Source of the DNA: Ceratodon purpureus
Taxonomy: Eukaryota; Streptophyta; Bryopsida; Pseudoditrichales; Ditrichaceae
Length of the DNA stretch: 64,000 nucleotides
Assembly: GCA_014871385.1 (NCBI GenBank)
Contig: CM026426.1
Span: forward strand, 59,992,084-60,056,083
Direction of reading: 5' to 3'
Under the pieces are notes generated by a model, which ran no database searches, was not told the origin of the DNA, and saw only the letters and a program-made list of their open reading frames with translations. Shown here one piece after another: positions 12,519 to 22,727 of this stretch; the stretch's first letter is position 1; every line of letters starts with the position of its first letter. Both the position numbers and the translations under genes were made by a program.

Positions 12519-13834
12519 CTAGCGCGACTCTCTTCTATTGTAGTTGATCAAGGTCTCCACTGGTCCCCAGTGTAACCGATAGAGAGCCCATGCCCTTGTT
12601 AGGGATCCGTTGGTGGTGATCAGCTCCTTGCAGCGTTTTAGATATTCGTTGCATTGCTGCTCGAGTTTTGTGGCTTGCTCCAATGCCCTTGCCTTCTCTC
12701 TGGTGAGTTTGTCTACGTGGTCCTGTGTGGCTGTCAACTCTAGTTCCAGATTAGTAATTCGACTTTGCAGGTTTGTCAATGTCTGTTGTGCCTCCTCGTG
12801 TTGTTGTTGCAGCTATAAGCGTGCGTCCTCCATGGCTTTTTGGGCGTGCTCTTGAGCTGCTTCTACTGCTAGGGTGAACTTTCAATTGTTTCTTTCCTCC
12901 ACCTCCTTCTGGTTGGCTCGTAGGGTCTTGAATTTATTCTCGATGGTGCGTATCAGCGTTGTATGGCGTCGAAGGAGGCTGTCAGGGCACTCCTTTGCTG
13001 CTGGAGCTCTGTGGCACGGGATCCTTGGACAAAGGAGATGGCCACGGCTTCCTCGGTGACTGTCTCGATGGGGCAAGGGTGCTTGCTCGGACCTGAGCGC
13101 GATTAATATGAGGCTGCTCTAGCAGCAATTTCGGGCTTGACGTCCAAGAAAGTGCCCATTACGGGGCCCTTCTGGTTGCGGGCATGGAACGCAAGATAAT
13201 GTGCAATGTACGCTGTCAAAAAAAGACCACTTGGACTATGGTAATTCTCGTCCAGAAGATAGCCCCGCAACTGAACCCAAAAATTCTCCTCCACGATAAG
13301 CCCTCACTTGATGTGTTCTCCGTTGTCGGCCATGAGCAGCATGGTAAGCTGCTCAAGAGTTATCCCATTGCAATCATTCTTGAAGTATACTTGACTCTGG
13401 ATATCTCGCATCCGTGCAAACGATAGTTCCTGAAATATTTTCCCCAATGCAAAAATGTCGTACCTCTTCCCATGCTTGACGTCGCGCAGCTGGAGTCCCT
13501 GGACATGCTCCGCGAGGTCGGGCTTAGGGTAGGCGCACGCTGGACTCCACTTCGGGACTCTGGTCCCGTCCCACCCGAAGAACTTGTGGAGATAGCGGCT
13601 GGAGTATTGTACCAGCACGCCCTCCACCATGCCCGCGAGATGTGGTTTGTCCTCGCTCCTCTCGCGCATCGAGGTTACGAATGCTTTGCAGCGCGCTACA
13701 TCCACCTTGCCTTTCAGGAGCTACCAATACTTGTGCAGCCCGGTCCGATTGGTCCATATAATGTGTGGGCAATACTTCCACTCCAGAATCATTCGAGGTA
13801 CGTAAAAGAGCGGGTGAATTTTCGTGCGCTCCAT
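12519..13834 (-). pseudogene. Extra ORF downstream of integrase, coiled-coil C-terminus
   Basis: Between integrase and 3' LTR there is a further minus-strand frame beginning MERTKIHPLFYVPRMILEW at 13,834. The first part (about 240 residues, including WVQLRGYLLDENYHSPSG) is not recognised. The last 170 or so residues form an obvious coiled coil (ATKLEQQCNEYLKRCKELI, preceded by ITNLELELTATQDHVDKL). In-frame stops are TAG 13721-13723, TGA 13304-13306 and TAA 13103-13105, followed by a frameshift near 12,970 and two more stops. No transmembrane segment is visible, so it is not a typical envelope-like gene despite its position. An acidic stretch can be read further downstream toward the LTR. Function unknown. 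Confidence 0.55.
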
Positions 13835-15700
13835 GGATACTAACTGCTGCTGACTACTAAATGAATGTTGTGCTAACTGATGCGGACTATGGGCTGTCTG
13901 TGCTATGTGAGACGAGGAACACCAATGGCAGGTGCTGCAGGCTGCTGACTGAGTGTAGGAGACAGGGCTGGGAGGAGGGAGATGACCAAGGCGACTATGG
14001 CGACTCTCTAGGAGCCAAGTACTGCGCTGCCAAGGAGCTAGGGGAAAACATGAAAATAGAGAGGGGAGAGAAGAATGGGGAAGGGGAGGAGGAGGAAGAA
14101 GGCGGGTGGCGGCGTGACATGCATGTGTTGCGAGAATTTGGACAGGAGAGGAAGTATTGGGACAGCCTTGGTGGAGAAATACTTGAGCACGGTCTAGCAT
14201 GGAAGGTGGCGGCGGCTCCCTATGGATGCGGATCATAGAGTAGAGTGTAGCTGTCTTGTCTCCATGGAAGCTGGGCTGGTCCATGTCATATGAAGGATGG
14301 AGTAGGATACGGATGTGAGTGACATGGACCTCCATGATGGCTTGGCCTTCCTGGGACTGAGTTGGGGGATCCATGGGGTCTGGTTGTGCACTAATTTCTG
14401 CCTCGGCTTCCAAGTTGATGTAAATTTCTCCTAGGCTCTGTGTGAGAGTTATATTTAGAGACTTGGTGTGGTAATGCTTGAGCTTGGTTGCATTCACAAT
14501 GTTTGCTTGGTTATCATAGTTTTTATTGTTGATCAGTAGTACTGTGTTGTTAGGAAGAACCACTTAGACACGGTGTGGCCCGAGCCAAATTGATTCGACT
14601 TTGGATTTTTGAATTTTTGGATCCCTGGGGCACCATAGTACTTGATCTCCCTTTTGGAATACACGGGGAGGCTAGGATGCTTGGATATACTTGGCACTCA
14701 GTTGTTGTTTGGTAGTGATATTCTTGATAGCCACGGCCCGAACTTCCTCCTAGTGATTGATGTCTTCTAAGTGTGCTGCGAGGACTCTATGTGGTGTGTA
14801 ATCTCGGAGGTGTAAGGATTGGAATGTAGGTGCTACATATTATGTGGGCAGCAGTGACTAAGTTCCATACACCATTTCAAAAGGGCTGATTTTGGTGGCA
14901 GTTTTGGTTGCAACACGGTAAGCCCAGAGGGCGGCTGGCAGACAGTCATTCTAGTCGGATTGGTTGGCATGGATGAATCGACGTAGCATGTTGATCAAGG
15001 TTTTATTGGTTGATTATGCTTGGCCATTTCCTTGGGGGTAATACACCGTACTTGTTTTATGTTTGATGATATGATTGTCTAATAGGTCCTCAATCACTGA
15101 GTTGACAAAATGCGTACCTTGGTATGAGATTATTTCTAATGGACAGCCAAAACAAGTGATAATGTTTTCATAGATAAAAGAGGCTGTTACCACAGCGGTG
15201 TTGGTTCTCAGAGGTTTGGCCTCAACCCATTTTGTGGTGTAGTCGGTTCCAACTAAAATGTATTTATAACCCTTCTTGGTGGCTGGGTGTATTGGTCCCA
15301 CGAAATCTAGCCCCCAACGTTGGAATGGTCCGAGTGGGGGTATGGATTTCAAGGGCACCCTTCCTTGGTATTGGAAATTTGTTGTGGAAATTTGGCAGGC
15401 GTTGCACTTTTTGATGTAGTCATAGACGTCCTTGTGAAGTGTAGGCCACCAGTATTTAGCTGTAAGGATCTTTTTTATGGTTGTGTCTAGGCCTTGGTGG
15501 CCACCTGCGGGGCCATCATGGAGGTGAGTAATAATGTTTTGTTGGTCCTCAGTTGCCACGCACAGTCGAAGTTCCAAGTCAAGGCCTTGGCGGTAGAGTT
15601 GGCCTTGAGATGTCATATACGGCAGCGTGGTTCGCACAAAACTAAATTTTTGAGTACCTGAGAGATGGGCGAGTACGTTGCCCGTGGCGAGGTATGTCAT
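13835..15700 (-). pseudogene. Ty3/gypsy integrase, catalytically broken
   Basis: Integrase inserts the cDNA copy. The zinc-binding HHCC module is present ([12 protein letters not shown], then KCNACQ), followed by the core with WGLDFVGP (first catalytic Asp). The second Asp is Tyr: SYQGTHF at 15122-15124 where the family has S-D-x-G-T-H-F. The third acidic residue is a TAA stop: GQA-stop-STNKTL at 15014-15016 where the family has GQAE. Further stops follow before the C-terminal domain (for example in SD-stop-ND and YGT-stop-SLLP). The C-terminal part includes VLPNNTVLLINN, followed by a Pro/Ser-rich stretch. No strand-transfer activity can be expected. Confidence 0.88.
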
Positions 15701-15745
15701 GATCAGCCCTCTCCAATCCTTGATGTCTTATGCTGTGAAACTGGC

Positions 15746-16342
15746 TTACTGTATATATGGTTCATTGACGGAGTCATCTACGCCTTCCTCCGTGGCTTTG
15801 GAGTCCCTGGATAGGTAATCAGAAATGACATGGCGTTTCCTAGGGACATACACAACTTCAAAATCATATTCCAATAGGATCATGATCAATCTAGCTACCC
15901 TGCCGGTGACCAGGGGTTGATTGACCAAGTAGGAAAGACTATGGTGGTCAACCATGAATCGGAATTTATTGCCCAACAAATAGGGACGGAATTTTTTAAC
16001 GGCGTAGATCATAGCCAAGGCCTCTCTTTCGGTGGTAGAGTAATTTCTTTTGGCTTGATTTAGGAGTCTGCTTGCGAAGGCCACGGGTAGGTCATGTTTT
16101 CCGTTAATATTCTATGCTAACATAACTTCGACTTCTATGTTTGATGCGTCAGTGTGAACATGGAAAGGCTTGGTCTAATCTAAGGCGATTAGAATGGAGG
16201 CATTGAAATAGGCTAGGTTAATATTTTCTAAGGCAGCTTGGGCTTCTGGGGTCCAGTCTTGGGGGTATGAATATTCAGCATGGTTGAGGGCTGTAATGGG
16301 AGCAGTAATGTGAGCAAGCTTCTCAATGTAAATGCGGTTGAA
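15746..16342 (-). pseudogene. Ty3/gypsy RNase H domain
   Basis: RNase H removes the RNA strand during reverse transcription. Recognisable boxes are FHVHTDAS, then VAFASRLLNQAKRNYSTTEREALAMIYAVKKFR and FRFMVDHHSLSYL. Stops are TAG at three places where Gln is plausible: between the RT end and FNRIYIEKL, in LD-stop-TKPF, and in LA-stop-NINGK. The domain directly follows RT in the same strand and order as in intact elements. Confidence 0.85.
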
Positions 16343-17257
16343 CTAGGACAGTACAAGGAGTCGCTGGATTCCTTTTTGGTCCGTGGGTGGGGTCATGTTT
16401 AGTATGTCCTTGATCTTCTCAGGGTCGGGAAGCTTTCTATGCTTGCAAAGAATGTATCCCGGAATGACCCTAGGGAAGAAGAGGAACATACATTTATCGG
16501 CATTTAAGCTGACACCATTTGCGCTACAGGCTTGGAAGATTTGTCTGAGGTGCGTGACATGTTCTTGTATTGGTCCATATACGGTTCCATCATCTAAATA
16601 AATTATGAAAAAGTGTTTTAGGTCTGGCCTAAAGATTAATTCCATGACGAGTTGAAATGTCATAGGTGCATTCTTGGCTCCAAATGGCATGCGCTCAAAT
16701 TGGTAAGGTCCCCACTCCGTGGAAAAACCTGTTTTGCTTTTATCCTGTTCTACCATGGCGACTTGGTAATATCCTGAAAAATAATCTAAAAATGAGTACA
16801 TTTTGTGGCCGGCTACCTCGTCTATAATTTCTTCCATATATGACAAGGGATGGTGGTCTTTCTTAGTAGCTGCGTTTAATTTCCGAAAATCCACGCATAT
16901 TCTTAATGTTCCATTTTTCTTAGGGATAATAACCATTGGAGACAACTACAGGGCAGAGTTGACTGGAGAGATAAACTTGGCTGCTAGGAGTTTATCTAGT
17001 TTTGTTTTTACTCGCACTGCGTAATTCGGGTTCATCCGGTACCGTCTTTGCTGAATAGGCGTGGCATTTGGTATTAGATTGATTGTATGCTCTGCTAGAT
17101 TACTTGGGATTCCTTTGAGGACCTCATGGCCCCAAGAGAAGATGTCATGGTCCTCATGAAATAGAGATATCGCTTCTTGCTTGATATGGCTTGGCGCATC
17201 TCCATTGATTACCTCTTTATGTAAAGCCTGGATTACTGAGGTGGCGTTGACTGCCAC
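16343..17257 (-). pseudogene. Ty3/gypsy reverse transcriptase
   Basis: Copies element RNA into DNA. It holds the RT blocks MVIIPKKNGTLRICVDFRKLN, FLDYFSGYYQV, TGFSTEWGPYQFERMPFGAKNAP and the active-site box YLDDGTVYG (YxDD type). Upstream linker residues TPIQQRRYRMNP are typical of the RT N-terminal region. A TAG just before 16945 interrupts NSAL-stop-LSPMVI, where Trp is usual. The YxDD catalytic motif itself is preserved. Confidence 0.92.
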
Positions 17258-17312
17258 AGTTTCTACGACTTCTTTTGTGAAGTGTGGGGGAATGTCCAGT
17301 TTTTCGTGATCG

Positions 17313-17798
17313 TTAAACTAAGCTAGCCAGATGGATCTCGGCAAGGGGTATGAGTTCTGGGTTAGCTTGAAAAACCAGGGCTTCTTGTTTTTGAGAGAGT
17401 CCTTCTTCCCAATGTGTCCCAGCGGAGTGGCGTATTTGGTTAGCCTTAGCCCTAGTAATGCAGCTATCTACAGGGATAACCACGGATTTCCCTTGGCGAT
17501 ATATCCAAATCTGGTTCCTAGACCAATCATGGACTGCATCCATGTCGCACAACCATAATCGTCCTAGGATAACAGGGAAGTTACAGCTACTTGGCATGTC
17601 AATGATTACGAATGTTGCTGGAGTTGACACCCCATGCGTGGTAATGGCTACCCTGGACAAGATCTCCAAAGGTATTGTTGGTGCATCCTTGGCCATCCTT
17701 AGTATGAACTGGGCGAGTTTAGGAGTTGGTAGCCCCAATTGTTGTCGTAAGTGGTCGCTCATGACATTTACTCCACATGTCGGAACACAGAAACTCAA
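17313..17798 (-). pseudogene. Ty3/gypsy aspartic protease
   Basis: Would cleave the Gag-Pol polyprotein. GVNVMSDHLRQQLGLP followed by a beta-rich segment ending FPVILGRLWL and IWIY matches retroelement pepsin-like proteases, which typically show D-x-G-[SC]-G-V-N-V-M here. The residue aligned with the catalytic Asp reads Val (VPTCGVNVM), so the active site looks lost. A one-base shift near 17,320 separates it from RT. The sequence changes character above 17,800, where the element is interrupted. Confidence 0.75.
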
Positions 17799-17813
17799 CT
17801 AACATCCGGATAG

Positions 17814-18702
17814 CACTCAAAACGAGCGTAAACTTCCGTCTTGTCAACTAGGTTCCAAGTATCGTCCAGGGATTCAATAGTGCTTTGCTAAGTAGTTACT
17901 CACAATCGTTCCGAGCCTTACCACTGCTCGGATAGTATTTTCAGAACGTAACTCTTTGACTCTCTTCTCTGTTACATCAGGTGTTTAGTCAACAAACCCC
18001 AACGTCTCAGAAAGGATGCTACCTCACAATTGACTTAGAGCACTCTGGCCGGTAGGTCACACAGGCAGCTACTTCCAATCCGTGAGACTACAACGACAAA
18101 CAGATCCCGATCTGAAAGAACCAAGATCCGGTTATCACTAGGCGACCCGTACCACTTTTCGAATCCCCCTCTCACATAGTGCGGAACCTCGTCAGAAGTT
18201 CAAGGAGCCCGATCAAGTACCCCTCGATCCGCTTCGACCTTAGCAACGGCTATTCCGCGTGAGGTTGAATTGGAGACGGAATAGTGAGGCTTCAACTCCT
18301 ACGACAACCCGCTCAATCTTTCCGCTCAATCCCAGTACCATTCCGATTCGGGTCTCGTCGCAACTCCCATCACCTTCCTATCCGAGCTACAGCGGAACTC
18401 TTATCCCTCTCGGATCATTCACGCTTAACTAGAAACCACGCACAGTACTTGCAAAAACACGAATACTTTACTGATAAGGAATATAGGGTGAAAACATGCG
18501 AAATGAAGACCTGGCCTGCATCGCCTTCCCCGTTTAAGTAAGCAGGGGCTTCCACAAAAGCGGCGGCACCAAAAGTTCAATCAAAAACCCTAATTCCTAA
18601 TCATCTACCTAGGATTCTATTTTACGGTTAATCCGGATCTCGCCGATCGGATACCTACTCCTATAAATCCGAAAAGTGACTAGCAGTTCCAGTGCGGGGA
18701 AT
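17814..18702. other. No gene recognised; possible junction of a nested insertion
   Basis: Sequence rich in TCCGG/CCGGA words, unlike the retroelement next to it, and with no long open frame. The retroelement homology stops at about 17,813, so an insertion breakpoint probably lies there. Confidence 0.4.
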
Positions 18703-20912
18703 CTATCCCGTCTTCGGCTTCTTGTGGCTCTCCTGCTCCTTCTCCTTCTCCTTCGACCAGGTTGTTCGGGGCTCGGATCCTCTTGCCTTCGCTGCACGGT
18801 CCGCCTGACGCCTAATGCTCCGTTCTTCCTTTGACTCCTTCGACTTGGTATTCAAGGAAGACCGGGTAACGACCCGGGTCTTCGGAGACTTAGGAGACTT
18901 GGGAACCATCCTCGAGGGAGGGGTTCCGGATGTCGGGATCCGAGCCTCAGTTCCGGCTGTCCCCTGCTGGGAAGCTTGCGTGGGTATCCGAGCCGGATCT
19001 GGAAAGTGTAATCGGTCCCTTCTCCTTGGGATCCTTCCTCTTCCTCAGAACCATCCAAGCACCGGAAGAGTGAGCAGGCGATTCCGCCACGGGTGTCCCG
19101 GTTGGAGTAGGAGCCATAGTCCCGGTCCGGGCTGTGGGTGAAGGGGTGAGTGCCCCCTCCTAGGTCACTCGGGTACGTCCGGGCAGTGAAATGGATCTCC
19201 TCCATTCACTTCCGGCTACCTCTCCTTGGTGAACCGGAATAATCACCAATGAAGCTAGCAGTGGGGGAACAACCGGCTTTTACGGGCCGGGTCACTTCTT
19301 CCGTAACCGTTTGCTCCCCGGATCGCCTGACAGTGACTGTAGTTTCCGTCACCCCTGCCTGCCCAGTGGGAATCGCTCAGCCTTGGTGAGCAATACTGGC
19401 TCCGGGTGACGCCTCCTTGGCCTAAACTTCTTGGATCAATTTCGCGATCGTCCGAGTCGGTGTGAAGATGTCCGAATCGATGGCCATTTGTTCCTCAAAC
19501 CAGGGATGCCGCTCCTGTGGGGTTCTGAACTCTGCCCCGCGGGATTCTCCTACCACTGTCCGAGAGGGAGATCCGGAAAATCTTATTCCGATGCTGGGAC
19601 TTCCGGTATGGGGATTGAGCAACTTCCGTATCAACTTCAGGATCTTGTTCATCGAGTGCTCGCACCTGGAAATGATTGTGATAATCCTCTCTCTATTCTC
19701 CAATTGAGCCGTCTCCAGCACATTCTCATCGAACAACTTGGCCTTATTGACTACATCACCCGGAACTCCCACCAACTTCCGGATCTCATCGAAAGTCTCC
19801 GCCTGCTCGGCATGGAACTTACAAATATCTTTGCTCTTTGTCGCGAGTTCCGAGGTAAGTTCCTTGATCTGAAGCTCCAGCCGTTGCTTCTCGCTCCGTA
19901 GTTTTGGTGCATCCTTCAGAAGCTCCACCTCCCGGATAGCTTCCTCCGATAAACAACCCCCTAGAGATGTGCAGACTCTCTGGAACAGTGACTCAATCCG
20001 CTCGTAAGTGGCCTGGGCCTAATGAGTTCCTTCCCTAAGTGATCGGAACGGGTCAACCGGATATCCTCGCTCGGAACTAACCTCCTTCCGTGTCGTATCA
20101 TCTCGCGCCGTGGAGGGTTCCGCGTGCTGCGACGTGGCTCGTTCCGATCGTGACTTGGAGTGGGCCTTTGCCGCGTTGGGATTTGGAATGATCTCCGTGT
20201 CGTCTCCCCCTTCCGTGGACGCCGTATCCGAGTCGTCCTTGTGAGGTTCGACATCAAACCCTGCCGGAACCTCCTGGAAGGTGAGGAGATTCTTCGCAAT
20301 TGTGTACTTCTCCTCCTCGTGATCCAACAGCACGCTACCAGAATGGTAGAGGTGATAGAAGAAAGGGGTGATCGGAGTCGGTTTCTTTCCGATCGCGGGT
20401 ACCAACTTCTGCACAGTTTCCGCTATGAGTGCAGCCCAGTTCACCGGACGCTGACCGATGTAGGCTCCAAAGATGGTGTTTTCGACCGTGATGGTGACCT
20501 GTTCCGGTTTCAACGGATACAGAATCGGAACGAGAAAGGCTAGGACCTGTCTCTGTCTCCTATCCTTGCAGGCGTCTATCACGTATCCATTGTTCTTGTG
20601 AATCTTTCCGTGGAACCTATCCTGCACATACTTATCCGTCCGGGTCGCCCAAAGGTGTCCGGTTTGTTCAAAGTCGTAACATTCTGCCCATACTTCCGCG
20701 CTCCACTGAGTAGGCTTGCCTCCGATCGTATTGTCCCACTTGTTATCTGGCCCCTCGAGGATTTCCGTCACCATCGCATCATCCCTCAGCAACCAAGGTC
20801 GCGATAGCAGACCCTCGCACCTCATCCGGGTGAGATCGTCGATCAACTCGTTCATTTCCCCCTCCCTCTTCGGAACGGCGGGGCTGAGGACTCTACACTG
20901 AACGGGCGACAT
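18703..20912 (-). pseudogene. Large unknown gene with coiled coil, element-associated
   Basis: Family not recognised. A single frame starts MSPVQCRVLSPAVPKREGE at 20,912 and stays open to about 19,230. It is interrupted only by TAG 20019-20021, TAG 19422-19424 (both where Gln would fit) and a TGA near 19,375 (Arg). The N-terminal 230 residues look globular (WAECYDFEQTGHLW, QRPVNWAALIAETVQKL). An acidic linker and a coiled coil follow (LRSEKQRLELQIKELTSEL). After a frameshift a Lys/Ser-rich basic tail (SKESKEERSIRRQADRAAKA) ends at 18,703. The organisation resembles Gag-like or accessory proteins of plant retroelements, but I see no zinc knuckle and no pol. Confidence 0.5.
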
Positions 20913-22727
20913 TGCTAAGTCTCACTTCTCTCCCTCTATGAGGCGACAGCAAGAAACCCGGCAATCCAACTGCCAGTGAATCGGAAAAGACAAAAACACC
21001 TCACCGCTCTTTCACTCTCTACTCCCAGTTCGCAAAGGAACTCCAAACCCTAACACTCCCGCCTATATACTGAAGGAATCATAAACACTGCGGCGGCGCA
21101 TAATTGCAGCCGCCACCGTACCGAGCTCAGCATTATCCGAGTCATGATGACTTCCGCGTCGTTTCGGATCCCAAACGCGGTTACGGTAACGGTCAGTTCT
21201 CAAAACGTCAACCCGTTCCAAGTTTTCTCTTCCGAGTTCCGGGATCAAGGTTCCAAGAAGGTCTCTTGTGTTAACTATTTTAAGGGTTCTAAGACATCCG
21301 GTTTGTGCTAACTCTTAATGCGGCTAGTGTCTAGCTAGTTTTTACCTAATTAACCAAAAAAAATGAAAAAATTAATTGAATCCTACTCCGGTTGGGGCTT
21401 TTCCGGTTTATTTTGAGTTTCTCGGATCCCACACCACACCCCCCATCTACTAGTACGTTGGTGAGTTTATGGGTTTCCTAGCTGTAGATGAATGACCGTG
21501 GCATCTGGGTCTATTGTCATGGCATTAACCTCTATTTTGGCTGGGTTTCCCGTAGGTTCCTCTAGCGTTGCTTGTTGTAGATACTGATGAAGCTCGGGAC
21601 AGATCTGTAATAATTTGGACAGTGTGATCAAAAAAATTTGTAGTGTTTAGTATTTGCTACAGGCTGGTATCAATTGCAGGCGTTTCTAATCCTTTTTGCA
21701 AACGTTTTGTATGTTTTGCAGTCTTTCCCAATGCTGATCAAGAAAGGATTTCCTTGCTTCTATTACATGGTTGCATTGGCGGCTTTGGATCAAGTGCTTA
21801 CGACCGCGAGGCTAATTGTGGAGACATTAGTCTCTGTACCATGGACTTTGGTAAGCGTGACTCCTCCGCGCCGTGGGGCTGTGGAATTCATTAGGCAAAA
21901 AATGGGTTTTGCAATGGGCCTTGTAAGACAGCCCGGATTAGGTGAGCTTCCTGCCCAAAACCCCTCTGTCACTGTTAGCAGGGGGAGGAAACGCTACCCG
22001 TAGCGGCCTTTTGTAGACGGACGAGAGCTGCGTGGCTGGGTTTTGCCTCGTTGGCGAGAGGGCATGGACGGTGGTTGTTGAGCGCCAAGGAGTGGAATTT
22101 ATTGCTCTGCAATTAATAAACGGCCTCGATCCGTTGCCTCCATCCACGGATTGTTCGACTTGTTGCCACAACGGTTTGGGCGTGATGGCGCCACCGGCTC
22201 TACGCCGTTCAGCACTAAGAAAACAAAGCGCCCTGTTCTGCTTCAAGCAAATCGTTTCTGGCAATGTGGGACGCAGAATTGTATGTGATTTGCTCCAAAG
22301 ATTCCGAGTGGCGATGGCGCCCCAGATCGGTGGAGCAAAATTGAGATTTCGATTAATTTCTTCGCAGCGTCCGCTGGCAGCGACAGTAGTGAGCGGTCGT
22401 TCTCAATGGGCGACATTGGCTTCATTGAAGAGATGAAAACTGATGTACTTGAAGGGAGGGTGAGTTGCCACGATAAACCTTTGTGGGGTGTTCAGGGGCT
22501 ATTGGGTTTTAGAGCAATTTGAATTAGGCCTTGCTTCCACGACGACATAAGGCATTGTAGGTTTCGTGGTCGACAGCGCTTGTAGATGCCGAGGTCTATC
22601 GAATTAGGTTTGGAGTATTTGTGATTGTGAATTTAGTCATCCAGCAATAATTATCATGGTTGAGAGAATTTGCTAATACTTTAGTCTTTCATTGAGTGTA
22701 GGAGGTGACCCAAAATCATAACAAGTT
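20913..22727. other. No gene recognised
   Basis: It starts with the probable promoter/5' region of the minus-strand gene ending at 20,912, then AT-rich sequence. ORF-like stretches on both strands near 21,640-22,440 have no recognisable motif and are probably chance frames. Confidence 0.4.

Larger units (their letters stand above)
10935..17813 (-). mobile_element. Ty3/gypsy retrotransposon, 3' part (PR-RT-RH-INT-extra ORF-PPT-LTR)
   Basis: Read on the minus strand the order is protease, reverse transcriptase, RNase H, integrase, an additional coiled-coil ORF, polypurine tract and 3' LTR. RNase H before integrase is the Ty3/gypsy order. Gag, primer-binding site and 5' LTR are missing upstream of the protease, but a matching set lies at 51,356-52,948 on the same strand. 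The pol frame is heavily damaged, so this copy cannot move by itself. Confidence 0.9.

Noticed and set aside
12519-13834. Envelope-like gene of the Ty3 element
   Set aside because: The position is right, but there is no signal peptide, no transmembrane segment and no Cys pattern, only a coiled coil.
18852-19205. 117-codon minus-strand ORF
   Set aside because: An overlapping frame gives the Lys/Ser-rich tail that continues the upstream gene; this one is its shadow.
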